Assembly (NCBI GenBank): GCA_902491475.1
Contig: CABUHY010000007.1
Span: 1 to 64,000, forward strand
DNA length: 64,000 nucleotides
Reading direction: 5' to 3'
Source of the DNA: an uncultured Eubacteriales bacterium
GTDB lineage: Bacteria > Bacillota > Clostridia > Oscillospirales > Acutalibacteraceae
Below the pieces are notes generated by a model, which ran no database searches, was not told the DNA's origin, and saw nothing but the letters and a program-made list of their open reading frames with translations. The translations under genes were made by a program, and so were the position numbers. Positions 34,917 to 43,594 of this stretch are shown in pieces. Numbering within the stretch: the first letter of the stretch is position 1; the number at the start of each line of letters is the position of its first letter.

Positions 34917-36302
34917 ATGAAAGTTCAGTTTACCGAAACCGTCCTCCGAGATGCTAACCAGTCGCTTATCGCAACGAGAATGCCCTTTGAAAAATTCGAG
35001 GGTATCCTTGAAACGATGAACAAGGCAGGTTACTATTCGATGGAATGTTGGGGCGGTGCAACATTTGACTCCTGTCTGCGCTATCTTGACGAAGACCCGT
35101 GGGAAAGATTGAGAAAAATCAAGGCTAAGTGCCCCGACACTAAGCTTCAGATGCTTTTGAGAGGTCAGAACCTTCTCGGCTACAAGCATTATCCCGACGA
35201 TGTTGTCAGAATGTTTGTTAAAAAGAGCGTTGAAAACGGTATCGACATCATCCGTATCTTCGACGCACTCAACGACACAAGAAACATCCGTGTTGCCGTT
35301 GACGAAACCATTAAGAACGGCGCAATCGCATCGGGCGCTATTTCCTTTACGACAAGCCCCGTTCACACCCTGGACAAGTATGTTCAGACCGTTAAGGAAA
35401 TGAAAGAAATGGGCTGCTCGACAATCTGTATCAAGGATATGGCGGGCGTTATGACCCCGAAAGAGGCTAAGGACCTTATCGGCGCTATCAAGGACGCAAT
35501 GCCCGATATGCCCGTTATTCTCCACACCCACTGCACAACGGGTATGGCTTATATGACAATCTATCAGGCAATCGAAGCGGGCTGCGATGTTATCGACACC
35601 GCTACCTCCTGTTTCTCGGGCGGCACATCACAGCCGGCTACCGAAACAATTTATGACGCTTTGACAGAACTCGGTTACGAAACAGGTCTTGACAGAAGCG
35701 TTCTTAAAAAGGTTAACGACCACTTCAAGCCCATAAGAGACGAATATCTCAAGTCGGGACTCCTCAAGCCCAAGGCTCTTGTTACGGACACAGACGCACT
35801 TACCTACAAGGTTCCCGGCGGTATGCTTTCAAATATGATGGCTAACCTTGAGGATATGCACGCTCTTGACAGAATGGACGAGGCTTTGCTTGAAATCCCG
35901 AGAGTCCGTGAGGATATGGGTTATCCTCCCCTTGTTACTCCGCTTTCACAGATGGTGGGCAACCAGGCGGTTACAAATGTCCTTGTAGGCGAAAGATACA
36001 AGAACATTTCAAAGGAAATCAAGGCATACATCAGAGGCGAATACGGTAAGGCTCCCGGCGAAATAAATCCCGAGCTTCAGAAGAAGGTTCTCGGCGACGA
36101 CAAGCCCATCACCTGCCGTTTTGCAGACACTCTTGAACCTGCATTTGAAAAGGCTAAGGCTGAAATCGGCGACAAGGCGAAGTGCGACGAAGATGTCCTC
36201 TCGTATATCGCATTCCCGACACAGGCAGAGGCGTTTTTCGATAAGCGTGAAGAAAAGAAGAAAAACACCTTCACCTATTCAATCAAGAAAATTGAAGATT
36301 AA
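34917..36302 (+). CDS. oadA: Oxaloacetate decarboxylase alpha subunit (carboxyltransferase)
   Basis: A 461-residue biotin-dependent carboxyltransferase of the PYC-B/OadA type. It transfers the carboxyl group of oxaloacetate to biotin, releasing pyruvate. The N-terminal TIM barrel begins VQFTETVLRDANQSL, with metal ligands in RDANQ and in HTHCTTGMAY. A PYC_OADA-type C-terminal domain follows. Unlike full-length OadA (about 590) it ends without a biotinyl domain, which is supplied by the separate biotin carrier gene two genes later. RBS TAGGAGG is optimal. It heads the oadA-oadG-biotin carrier-oadB operon. Confidence 0.92.
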   Translation: MKVQFTETVLRDANQSLIATRMPFEKFEGILETMNKAGYYSMECWGGATFDSCLRYLDEDPWERLRKIKAKCPDTKLQMLLRGQNLLGYKHYPDDVVRMFVKKSVENGIDIIRIFDALNDTRNIRVAVDETIKNGAIASGAISFTTSPVHTLDKYVQTVKEMKEMGCSTICIKDMAGVMTPKEAKDLIGAIKDAMPDMPVILHTHCTTGMAYMTIYQAIEAGCDVIDTATSCFSGGTSQPATETIYDALTELGYETGLDRSVLKKVNDHFKPIRDEYLKSGLLKPKALVTDTDALTYKVPGGMLSNMMANLEDMHALDRMDEALLEIPRVREDMGYPPLVTPLSQMVGNQAVTNVLVGERYKNISKEIKAYIRGEYGKAPGEINPELQKKVLGDDKPITCRFADTLEPAFEKAKAEIGDKAKCDEDVLSYIAFPTQAEAFFDKREEKKKNTFTYSIKKIED

Positions 36303-36314
36303 GGAGGGGCTGAT

Positions 36315-36683
36315 ATGTATTTACTCAAATATGCCGACGGCTTCATCTCATACGGCGACGCTGTAAGCACATCAATCACGGGAATAATCGTAGTTATGAT
36401 AATACTTGCGATTCTCGCCGTGCTCGTGCTTTTGCTCTCAAAGGCTGTCCGTGCGGTTGAAGGGGCGGCAAAGAAAAACAAAAAGTCCGACGATGCTCCC
36501 GCAGCGGTTGCGGCACCTGTTGCAAGCGGTTCTGCTTTACCGGCTACACAGTCTGCAGGCAAGCTTGACCTTGTCAATGTTGACGACAAGACTGCGGCGG
36601 TCATTATGGCAATCGTTTCAAACGAAAGCGGTATTCCTCTTAACAGATTGCAGTTCAATTCAATTAAAAAGATAGAAGAATAA
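36315..36683 (+). CDS. Oxaloacetate decarboxylase gamma-like subunit (OadG family)
   Basis: A 122-residue protein with one N-terminal membrane helix (about 18-42), a lysine/alanine/proline-rich linker and a C-terminal region of about 45 residues. OadG proteins anchor the alpha subunit to the membrane beta subunit and support assembly of Na+-pumping decarboxylases. Sequence conservation is low, so the call rests on topology and on its position between the alpha and biotin-carrier genes. RBS GGAGGGG precedes it. Confidence 0.8.
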   Translation: MYLLKYADGFISYGDAVSTSITGIIVVMIILAILAVLVLLLSKAVRAVEGAAKKNKKSDDAPAAVAAPVASGSALPATQSAGKLDLVNVDDKTAAVIMAIVSNESGIPLNRLQFNSIKKIEE

Positions 36684-36696
36684 GGGAGAAAAAGTT

Positions 36697-37083
36697 ATGA
36701 AATACGTTGTTACATTAAACGGAACAGATTACGAAGTTGATGTTACAGAGCTCAGCGAAGCAATCGTTACAAACATTGCTCCCACAGCAGCTCCCGCGGC
36801 TCCCGTTGCTGCACCCGCAGCTCCCGCCGCACCTGCCGCTCCTGTTGCGGCAGCACCCGTTTCGGGTACAGGCACACCCGTTAAATCCCCCATGCCCGGC
36901 ACAATCCTCAAGGTAAACGCTGCGGCAGGTCAGAGCGTAAAAGAGGGCGATGTTCTCTTTATCCTCGAAGCTATGAAAATGGAAAACGAAATCGTTGCTC
37001 CCGTAGACGGCACCGTCTCACAGGTAGTTGTTGCTTCGGGCAACACGGTTGACACCGACCAGATTCTTGCTTTCATCGGTTAA
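36697..37083 (+). CDS. Biotin carboxyl carrier protein of the decarboxylase
   Basis: A 128-residue protein in three parts: a short N-terminal segment, an Ala/Pro hinge (about 30-55) built of repeated AAPAAP units, and a biotinyl domain (about 58-128). The biotinylated lysine is K94 in EAMKMEN. The carrier shuttles CO2 from the OadA carboxyltransferase to the OadB membrane subunit. The proline/alanine hinge is typical of swinging-arm carriers. Confidence 0.93.
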   Translation: MKYVVTLNGTDYEVDVTELSEAIVTNIAPTAAPAAPVAAPAAPAAPAAPVAAAPVSGTGTPVKSPMPGTILKVNAAAGQSVKEGDVLFILEAMKMENEIVAPVDGTVSQVVVASGNTVDTDQILAFIG

Positions 37084-37096
37084 GGGGGAGCAGAAA

Positions 37097-38296
37097 ATGT
37101 CGATTATTACTTCCATTGTTGAAATTTTTCAAACCTCGGGTTTTACGGCGCTTTCTTGGCAGAACTGGGTCATGATTGCGGTAGCGTTCGTTCTCTTGTA
37201 CCTCGCTATCGTCAAGAAGTTTGAGCCGTTGCTCCTTCTTCCCATCGCATTCGGTATGCTGCTTGTAAATGTTTATCCCGACATTATGTACGACCCGTTG
37301 GCTATTGCCACCCCGGGCGGCGAAGTGCTTGACGCAAGCGCCCACTGGTACGACTCGGGCGTTCTAAGGCTTATTTACTGCGGCGTTAAGTCGAGTATCT
37401 TCCCCTGCCTTATCTTTATGGGCGTCGGTGCAATGACAGACTTCGGTCCGCTCCTTGCAAACCCCTCCAGCCTCCTTTTGGGCGCTGCTGCTCAGCTCGG
37501 TATTTATGTTGCTTTCCTTATAGCTATCGCTACAAGGGCAATCCCCGGATTTGAGGGCTTTACCGCTCAGGAAGCTGCTTCAATCGCTATCATCGGCGGC
37601 GCAGACGGTCCTACCGCAATTTACCTTACGGGTAAGCTTGCACCCCACCTTTTGGGACCTATCGCTGTTGCGGCTTATTCGTACATGGCGCTTATTCCGC
37701 TTATCCAGCCCCCGATTATGAAGCTCCTTACCACAAAGAAAGAGCGTGAAATCAAGATGGATCAGTTGAGAACTGTCAGCAAGGCAGAAAAGATTATCTT
37801 CCCGATAGTTGTTACTGTTCTCTGCGTTCTTATCATTCCGTCAACAGCTCCGCTTATCGGTATGCTTATGCTCGGTAACCTCTTCAAGGAGTCGGGCGTT
37901 ACGGACAGACTTTCCGACACCGCACAGAACGCACTTTGCAATATCGTTACGATTATGCTCGGCGTTACGGTCGGCGCTACGGCTGAGGGTAAGACCTTCC
38001 TTGATGTCAAGACAATTCTTGTCATTGCAATCGGGCTTATCGCTTTCGCTTTCTCAACTGCGGGCGGCGTCCTTTTCGGCAAGCTTATGAATGTTATTAC
38101 AAAGGGCAAGGTAAACCCCCTTATCGGTTCGGCAGGCGTTTCGGCAGTTCCTATGGCTGCCCGTGTTTCGCAGGTTGAGGGAAGAAAGTACAACCCCTCG
38201 AACTTCCTTCTCATGCACGCTATGGGTCCGAATGTTGCAGGCGTTATCGGTTCTGCCGTTGCGGCAGGCTTCCTGCTTTTGACCTTCGGTAACTGA
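37097..38296 (+). CDS. oadB: Na+-translocating decarboxylase beta subunit
   Basis: A 399-residue membrane protein with about nine helices, the beta subunit shared by oxaloacetate, methylmalonyl-CoA and glutaconyl-CoA decarboxylases. It decarboxylates carboxybiotin and exports Na+. The signature [12 protein letters not shown] carries the aspartate essential for Na+ transport, followed by [15 protein letters not shown]. The start at 37097 follows GGGGGAG; an in-frame ATG at 37028 lies inside the biotin-carrier gene. Pairing with an OadA-type alpha subunit makes oxaloacetate the likely substrate. Confidence 0.93.
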   Translation: MSIITSIVEIFQTSGFTALSWQNWVMIAVAFVLLYLAIVKKFEPLLLLPIAFGMLLVNVYPDIMYDPLAIATPGGEVLDASAHWYDSGVLRLIYCGVKSSIFPCLIFMGVGAMTDFGPLLANPSSLLLGAAAQLGIYVAFLIAIATRAIPGFEGFTAQEAASIAIIGGADGPTAIYLTGKLAPHLLGPIAVAAYSYMALIPLIQPPIMKLLTTKKEREIKMDQLRTVSKAEKIIFPIVVTVLCVLIIPSTAPLIGMLMLGNLFKESGVTDRLSDTAQNALCNIVTIMLGVTVGATAEGKTFLDVKTILVIAIGLIAFAFSTAGGVLFGKLMNVITKGKVNPLIGSAGVSAVPMAARVSQVEGRKYNPSNFLLMHAMGPNVAGVIGSAVAAGFLLLTFGN

Positions 38297-38312
38297 TAAA
38301 AGGTTAATATTT

Positions 38313-38342
38313 AAGCCGAGAGATTTTCTCTCGGCTTTTTTG
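38313..38342 (+). terminator. Terminator of the oad operon
   Basis: AGCCGAGAGA and TCTCTCGGCT arms around a short T loop, followed by T6. Confidence 0.85.
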
Positions 38343-38361
38343 TTATACAATTAGGCGGCGG

Positions 38362-38548
38362 GAATTTGCTCCCGCCGTAAATCCGCAAAAGTCGGTAGCG
38401 ACAGTGAGCCGTCGTGAGGGCGTTTACAACCGAGCAGGCGAGCCGAGCGTGATTTTTGCGGAAAAGGAGGAGTTGCACAGTGAGTGAGAAACAGCCAAAG
38501 GCTGTTGCGAACGATACGGAGCAAACGACGACGCCGTGCGAAGCACCC
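38362..38548 (-). repeat. 187-bp dispersed repeat, copy B (inverted)
   Basis: Reverse-complement copy of 26393-26579 with the same length and few differences. It lies between the oad terminator and a minus-strand operon of unknown function. Beyond it, 38549-38640 holds tandem TTCATT-rich sequence and GCCCGCAAGGGC palindromes seen in the other islands. Confidence 0.85.
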
Positions 38549-38657
38549 ATAATTCTTCATTCTTCATTTTTCATTCTTCATTATTCACTCGCCCGCAAGG
38601 GCACTGCCCCCGCCCTACACTGTGGGATATAAATACTAATATAAGCTTATGCAGCAA

Positions 38658-39107
38658 TCACAGCATAATATACAGCAACGACATAAGCAATTCCTCGTCT
38701 GCGCCGTCCGCCTGCAACAGCAAAAGCAGGGCGAGCAGAAGCGCCTTGTCGGGCTCTCTGAAAACCGTGTCGAGCAAATCCGCCTTGACCGTTTTTTCGT
38801 TTTCCTGCTTTGCCTTTTTGTTTATCGGCTCAAAATATTCCTTGAACGACTCATAAGGCTTACTCTGCGGCAGCTCGACGGGCATAGAAATCCTGTTCTT
38901 GTTGGGTGTTGACTTGACGGCGTTATAGAAATTCTCTTTATAGGCGTTCTCGGTCTGCGTTTTCCGACGCTCCGTTTCCGAATTGTCGGAGAGCTCACGG
39001 TCCGCCTCCCGAGCCACCGTCTGCGCCCTCGCCTGCATATCCCGCACCCGTTCAAGCGCCTTTGCCTGCATTTCCTGCATCTCGTCAAAATTATACTCTT
39101 TCATCAA
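38658..39107 (-). CDS. Hypothetical protein with leucine-rich C-terminus (third gene of trio)
   Basis: A 149-residue protein. The N-terminal half is highly charged and helical (MQAKALERVRDMQARAQT region, a likely coiled coil). The C-terminus is a 30-residue leucine-rich stretch (LLLALLLLLQADGADEELLMSLLYIML) interrupted by a polar GADEE, more like an amphipathic two-helix hairpin than a simple anchor. I do not recognise the family. Its start overlaps the previous gene's stop (ATGA). ATG at 39104 is an alternative start. Confidence 0.65.
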   Translation of the reverse strand: MMKEYNFDEMQEMQAKALERVRDMQARAQTVAREADRELSDNSETERRKTQTENAYKENFYNAVKSTPNKNRISMPVELPQSKPYESFKEYFEPINKKAKQENEKTVKADLLDTVFREPDKALLLALLLLLQADGADEELLMSLLYIML

Positions 39108-39436
39108 AACAGTCCTTTCAGCAAAGGAAGAGTGTCCATAAGGCGCAGGAATTTCATTGCCTCGTCGGCTTTGACACGGCGTTCTTCGCTTAACAGCGGC
39201 TGAAGCGCCTTGATGAATGCGGTCTTGTCGTTTTCCCTGTTCATCTGCGTTGCAACCTTCATAAGCATATCCGTGGTATCGCTGCCGAAAAGTGCCGACA
39301 TCCCGTCCGTGTTCTGTGATGCGGACGGTTCCTGCTGCTGTGCGGATTTATTGCTCATAAGCGAAGAAGCCACGCTTTTGAGCTTTTCCATATCCTGCGG
39401 ACTTATAGAATTCAATAAATCGTTAATATTATCCAT
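39104..39436 (-). CDS. Hypothetical helical protein (second gene of trio)
   Basis: A 110-residue protein, all-helical by composition, with a Gln/Ser-rich middle (about 28-45). The start MDNINDLLNSISPQDMEKL and the end EAMKFLRLMDTLPLLKGLF look like short amphipathic helices. No membrane segment or catalytic motif is visible. It overlaps both neighbours by a few bases, so the three proteins are probably made in fixed ratio and may form one complex. Family not recognised. Confidence 0.65.
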   Translation of the reverse strand: MDNINDLLNSISPQDMEKLKSVASSLMSNKSAQQQEPSASQNTDGMSALFGSDTTDMLMKVATQMNRENDKTAFIKALQPLLSEERRVKADEAMKFLRLMDTLPLLKGLF

Positions 39437-39644
39437 TGTCGTCTCCGGTCAATTCTTTAATGATGTTCTGTGCTTTCTCACTCGAGAGCAGGTCGTTGAG
39501 AGCTTTTTCGTCGTTGAGAACGGTATTCAGTTTGTTTGCCTGCTCCTCGTTAAGGCTTTTCATAAGGTAATCGCCCAAATCTTTTTTAGCCTTGTTCTTT
39601 TTGAAATCCTCTATAAACCTGCCTAAGCCTTTATCGTTTTGCAT
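39429..39644 (-). CDS. Hypothetical small charged protein (first gene of trio)
   Basis: A 71-residue, very charged, helical protein (about 40 percent K, D, E, N) without a membrane segment. It overlaps the next gene by eight bases. The start codon lies next to the divergent promoter of the phosphoesterase gene. No family is recognised. The strict overlap of all three genes is the main evidence that this small frame is real. Confidence 0.6.
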   Translation of the reverse strand: MQNDKGLGRFIEDFKKNKAKKDLGDYLMKSLNEEQANKLNTVLNDEKALNDLLSSEKAQNIIKELTGDDNG

Positions 39645-39672
39645 TGCAATCGCCTCCGAGATTTGATATAAT
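39644..39672 (+). promoter_or_regulatory. Promoter of the phosphoesterase-nagA operon
   Basis: -35 TTGCAA (39644-39649), 17-bp spacer, -10 TATAAT (39667-39672), with AAAGGAG RBS at about 39690. Confidence 0.8.
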
Positions 39673-39702
39673 AAATTTATGTTCGGACAAAGGAGAATAT
39701 GA

Positions 39703-40173
39703 ATGAGAGCAGTTGTTTTTTCCGATTCTCACGGGGACAGCGCAAGCGTGAATATGATTTTATCAAAGCACCGAAACGCCGATATGTTCATTTTTCTGGG
39801 CGACGGCGAGCGTGATGTGTTCCTGCCGCAAAATCTTGATATAATCGGAACAAAGCCGCTGATTGCCGTCAAGGGCAACAACGACTTCGGCTCCTCGCTC
39901 CCGACGGAGGAGATATGCTTTCTTTCGGGCAAAAAAATATACGCCCTGCACGGTCACACAAAGGGCGTTAAGTATTCCACGGATTTGCTCCAAAGAGAGG
40001 CTATGAACAACGGTGCGGACATAATTCTTTACGGTCACACCCACACTCCGCTGGTTGAATATATGTCGGGCGTATACCTTATGTGCCCCGGCGCTGTGTT
40101 CAAAGGCGAATACGGAATTGTGGATGTGGACGAAAAAACAAACACGGTACTTTGCTATACCGCTAACCTTTAA
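39703..40173 (+). CDS. YfcE/MJ0936-type metallophosphoesterase
   Basis: A 156-residue calcineurin-like phosphoesterase, the usual size for YfcE-type enzymes. Metal-binding motifs are in order: FSDSHGD, GDGERD, KGNND, LHGH and YGHTHTP. These proteins hydrolyse phosphodiesters in vitro, and their cellular substrate is generally unknown. It lies 14 bases before nagA and shares its transcript. Confidence 0.9.
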   Translation: MRAVVFSDSHGDSASVNMILSKHRNADMFIFLGDGERDVFLPQNLDIIGTKPLIAVKGNNDFGSSLPTEEICFLSGKKIYALHGHTKGVKYSTDLLQREAMNNGADIILYGHTHTPLVEYMSGVYLMCPGAVFKGEYGIVDVDEKTNTVLCYTANL

Positions 40174-40187
40174 TATTGGAGAAGCTT

Positions 40188-41339
40188 ATGTATCTTTATA
40201 AAAATGTCAGAGTAATACTCGAAAACGAAATAAAAGAGCTTGAAGTGCTCACAAGCGGCGAAAAAATCGTTGAGGTAGGCGAGAATATCAACTGTCCCGA
40301 CGCCGAAATCATTGACGGCGAGGGCAAGTATCTCTCGGCAGGCTTTATCGACCTGCATGTTCACGGCGGCGGCGGATTTTCCGCTATGGGCACAAAGGAC
40401 GACATACTCAATATGGCAAAGGCGCACGCAAAATACGGCACGACCTCGATTTTGCCAACCGCTTTGGCGGCTCCCCTCTCGCAGTTAAGCGGCGTTTGCG
40501 AGAATACCCGTCTCGCAATGAGCGAAAACAGAAATATTTTAGGCTCGCACCTCGAAGGTCCGTTTTTGTCGGTCAAAATGTGCGGAGCGCAGAGCACGGA
40601 CAACCTTTTTGTACCGAGTGAAACCGATTACTCGGACTTTTTGGACAAATACGGCGACACGGTTAAAATGATGGGCGTCGCACCCGAGCTTGACGGAGCA
40701 TATGCGCTCGGAGAAGAGCTTGAAAAGCGGGGAATTGTCGCAAGCATTGCACATTCCTCGGGAAATTACGACACGGCATACGAGGCGTTAAGCCACGGAT
40801 TTTCGGATATTACGCACATTTACAACGCCTGCACCTCCTGCTACAAGGAGGGCGTTTTCAGAAGAGCCGGAACAGTCGAAGCCGCCCTTTCGGAGGACAG
40901 ATTTTCCGTCCAGGCTATCGCAGATTTGGTTCATCTTCCCGTTGGCGTTTTAAGGCTTATTTACAAAGCCAAGGGTTCCGATAAAATGTATCTCATAACG
41001 GACGGGCTTGAATTTTCGGCGTTTGATATGAACGAGGGCGAGGAGTTCACGCAGAAAAACGGCGTAAAGGTTGTCTATGAGGACGAGGTTATGAAGCTTG
41101 CCGACCGCTCCTGCCTTGCAGGAAGCACCGCAAACGGAGCAAGGCTTGTAAGAAATATGTACAGGACAGTCGGCGTTCCGCTTTACGAGGCTGTTAAAAT
41201 GATGACGGTAACGCCCGCAAGGGTTATAGGCGTTGGCTCATACAAGGGAAAAATCGCAAAGGGGTATGACGCAGATATACTCCTGTTTGACGACAATGTA
41301 AACATTGCCTCGGTTATGATAAACGGAAAGCCCGTTTAA
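40188..41339 (+). CDS. nagA: N-acetylglucosamine-6-phosphate deacetylase
   Basis: A 383-residue amidohydrolase that converts GlcNAc-6-phosphate to glucosamine-6-phosphate, feeding amino-sugar catabolism and cell-wall recycling. Visible motifs are DLHVHGGGG (metal site), HLEGPF with a metal-binding glutamate, ASIAHSSG, THIYNAC and LVTD-like YLITDGL with the catalytic aspartate. The start at 40188 has GGAG six bases upstream. No nagB lies next to it in this window. Confidence 0.93.
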   Translation: MYLYKNVRVILENEIKELEVLTSGEKIVEVGENINCPDAEIIDGEGKYLSAGFIDLHVHGGGGFSAMGTKDDILNMAKAHAKYGTTSILPTALAAPLSQLSGVCENTRLAMSENRNILGSHLEGPFLSVKMCGAQSTDNLFVPSETDYSDFLDKYGDTVKMMGVAPELDGAYALGEELEKRGIVASIAHSSGNYDTAYEALSHGFSDITHIYNACTSCYKEGVFRRAGTVEAALSEDRFSVQAIADLVHLPVGVLRLIYKAKGSDKMYLITDGLEFSAFDMNEGEEFTQKNGVKVVYEDEVMKLADRSCLAGSTANGARLVRNMYRTVGVPLYEAVKMMTVTPARVIGVGSYKGKIAKGYDADILLFDDNVNIASVMINGKPV

Positions 41340-41345
41340 GGCAAT

Positions 41346-41386
41346 AAAAAGCTCCGCAGTTTTCATTTCGATTACTGCGGAGTTTA
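41346..41386. terminator. Bidirectional terminator nagA/dacA
   Basis: AGCTCCGCAGT (41350-41360) pairs with ACTGCGGAGT (41374-41383), flanked by A and T runs. It separates converging genes. Confidence 0.8.
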
Positions 41387-41389
41387 ATT

Positions 41390-42778
41390 TTATCTTCTTC
41401 GGTTATTTTGAGGCGGTCTGCGGCGTTTTGAGGACGAAGTGCTCAAATATACCTTGGGCTTTTTGCGGGACTTTCTGCGCCTGTTTCTGTTCTTGTAAAG
41501 CGATACGAGATAAACGATAAGCACGATTACCGCAAGCACCGCAAATATTATGAAAAACGGCGAAGTGAAGACATTCTTAAACACATTTGCGACCCACAAA
41601 AGGACATTGACATTTACATCCTCCGCAGCCACAAGGTCAACGGTAGCAATCTCGGTCTGGGCATACATTACCCTCGCCTTGCCTATGACATCGCCCTTTT
41701 TGACGGGTGCGTTGACCACGGTCGGGGTCTGCTCGGGAATAGGCTCTATAAGCACGCTTTTGCCGTCGGTTCCGACGGGTACGAGCGCCGTAACATCGTT
41801 TGCGGGAACGAGCCTTACATGGTCGGTGCTGAAAGAGAGTTTGACATCGATTACGGTAACTATCTTGGTGGTGTCGGCAATTTTCTGAAGTCGGATATTG
41901 TCAAACACCCATTTATACATTTTTTTCGATTCGAGGAAAGCGCAGTTTTCGTCGTTGCCGTCGCCGTTTACATCCTGTGCGGGCGCACCCATGACAATGC
42001 AGACATAGTTATAGCCGTCCTTGCTCGCCTTTGAAATTACACAATGTCCCGCCTTGCTTGTGGTACCGGTCTTTATTCCCTGTACATATTCGTAATAATA
42101 GGTCTTGAAATTCGGGTTTATCATCCAGTTTGTAGATGTGAAATTGCGCTCGCCCGAAAGGTTGGTTGCAGGCATTTTATAGCTGTAAGTGTCGCATATT
42201 TCAAGGAAAACGGGGATTGTCAGCGCATGCTTTACGATAAGCGCCAAATCGTTCGCAGTTGTGTACTGCCCGTCCGAGTCAAGCCCGTGAGGGTTGTCAA
42301 AATGCGTGTTTTGGCAGCCGAGGTTGGTAACAAATTCGTTCATCATACCGACAAACTTGTCAATATCTCCGCCGCCGATATAGTCCGCAAGGGTGTTTGC
42401 CGCCTCGTTTGCGGATTTAACAAGCATACAGTAAAGAAGCTGCCTTACCGTTACCTGCTCGCCCGCTTTAAGACCCGCCATGGAAGACCCCGTTCCGTTG
42501 AGTAGCGTAATTGCCTTTTGCGGAACGGTAACGACGGTGTCAATATCCGCACAGTTTTCAAGGGTCAAAATTGCGGTGGTTATTTTTGTAAGCGACGCGG
42601 GAGCGGTTACCTTATCGGCGTTCTTGTCAAAAATCACAGTGCCGTCGTCAAGGCTGAACAGCAGCACGACATCGGCAACGGTATCAAGCTCCGAATTGTA
42701 CGAGGCGGAAGCCGGCACGCACAGAGCGGAGGAAAAAACAAGTATAACGCATAAAATAAAGGATAAGACTTTTTTCAA
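41390..42778 (-). CDS. dacA: D-alanyl-D-alanine carboxypeptidase (PBP5/DacA type)
   Basis: A 462-residue peptidase S11 that trims the terminal D-Ala of peptidoglycan peptides. Signal peptide 1-25 (ending ASA) precedes the catalytic domain with S62-LTK65 (SxxK), SAN and KTG (GIKTGTTSKAG). A C-terminal beta domain is followed by a membrane helix and a very basic tail (RRRPPQNNRRR). In sporulating Firmicutes several paralogues exist (DacA, DacB, DacF), and which one this is cannot be told. The TTG start at 42778 follows AAGGGGTG and begins the signal peptide; the longer frame contains the promoter. Confidence 0.9.
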   Translation of the reverse strand: MKKVLSFILCVILVFSSALCVPASASYNSELDTVADVVLLFSLDDGTVIFDKNADKVTAPASLTKITTAILTLENCADIDTVVTVPQKAITLLNGTGSSMAGLKAGEQVTVRQLLYCMLVKSANEAANTLADYIGGGDIDKFVGMMNEFVTNLGCQNTHFDNPHGLDSDGQYTTANDLALIVKHALTIPVFLEICDTYSYKMPATNLSGERNFTSTNWMINPNFKTYYYEYVQGIKTGTTSKAGHCVISKASKDGYNYVCIVMGAPAQDVNGDGNDENCAFLESKKMYKWVFDNIRLQKIADTTKIVTVIDVKLSFSTDHVRLVPANDVTALVPVGTDGKSVLIEPIPEQTPTVVNAPVKKGDVIGKARVMYAQTEIATVDLVAAEDVNVNVLLWVANVFKNVFTSPFFIIFAVLAVIVLIVYLVSLYKNRNRRRKSRKKPKVYLSTSSSKRRRPPQNNRRR

Positions 42779-42790
42779 CAAAAACACCCC

Positions 42791-42819
42791 TTGAAAACAA
42801 TTAAAAAACAGTGTATTAT
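42791..42819 (+). promoter_or_regulatory. Promoter of the phosphoesterase/DHHW genes
   Basis: -35 TTGAAA (42791-42796), 17-bp spacer, -10 TATTAT (42814-42819). It lies head to head with the dacA promoter; the two would compete for space. Confidence 0.65.
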
Positions 42820-42830
42820 AGTACAAAGTC

Positions 42831-42859
42831 ATTATATCAAATATATATATAAATAGCAA
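42831..42859 (-). promoter_or_regulatory. Promoter of dacA
   Basis: Minus strand: -35 TTGCTA (42854-42859), 17-bp spacer, -10 TATAAT (42831-42836). Confidence 0.65.
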
Positions 42860-42883
42860 TTTATTTTTGAGGATGTGAACACA

Positions 42884-43573
42884 TTGATTTATGTTACGGG
42901 CGACACTCACGCGGACGCCGAACGCCTTTCACTTTCAAAGCTTCGCGCGCTTAAAGCGGGAGATACGCTTATCATTTGCGGAGATTTCGGATTTTTGTGG
43001 GATAACAGCAAAAAGGAACAGAAAATTATCCGTCAGCTCGGCAAAAGGAAATACAACATCTGCTTTATCGACGGCACACACGAAAATTTCAAGCTGCTCA
43101 ACAGCTATGAAGTCAGCGAATGGAACGGCGGTAAGGTACATAAAATATACGGTAACCTCTATCATCTTTTAAGAGGTCAGGTGTTTGAAATAGACGGCAA
43201 GACCGTGTTCACAATGGGCGGAGGCGAAAGCCCCGATATTGACATCAGAACGGATGAAAACGGCTGGTCAAAGGACGAAATCCCCACGCAGGAGGAGCTT
43301 TTGGAGGGTGTTAAAAACCTTGAAAAGCACAACTACAAGGTGGATATGGTCATAACTCACGAGCCGCCGACAAGAATAAAGGGCTTTTTGCAGTTGAAGG
43401 ACTACGACACATTGAGAGTCAGCGCCCTCAACGCATATTTTGAAGAGCTTTCGGATTCGTGCGAATTCAAGCGGTGGTTTTTCGGAAGCCTTCATACGGA
43501 CAAGTATATTTCAAGCACGCACATCGGCGTTTTCAAAAACATAATAAATGCCGAAACAGGCGAAAAAGTTTAA
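42884..43573 (+). CDS. Metallophosphoesterase
   Basis: A 229-residue calcineurin-like phosphoesterase. Metal-binding motifs are VTGDTHAD, CGDFGFLW, DGTHENF and VITHEPPTR, with a final histidine near FGSLHTD. It differs from the smaller YfcE-type enzyme at 39703. The TTG start at 42884 gives the usual IYVTGDTH opening and sits 11 bases after GAGG; GTG at 42875 is too close to the RBS. It is cotranscribed with the DHHW-protein gene 21 bases later. Substrate unknown. Confidence 0.85.
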   Translation: MIYVTGDTHADAERLSLSKLRALKAGDTLIICGDFGFLWDNSKKEQKIIRQLGKRKYNICFIDGTHENFKLLNSYEVSEWNGGKVHKIYGNLYHLLRGQVFEIDGKTVFTMGGGESPDIDIRTDENGWSKDEIPTQEELLEGVKNLEKHNYKVDMVITHEPPTRIKGFLQLKDYDTLRVSALNAYFEELSDSCEFKRWFFGSLHTDKYISSTHIGVFKNIINAETGEKV

Positions 43574-43594
43574 CGCACTTTTGAGGAAGTATAA

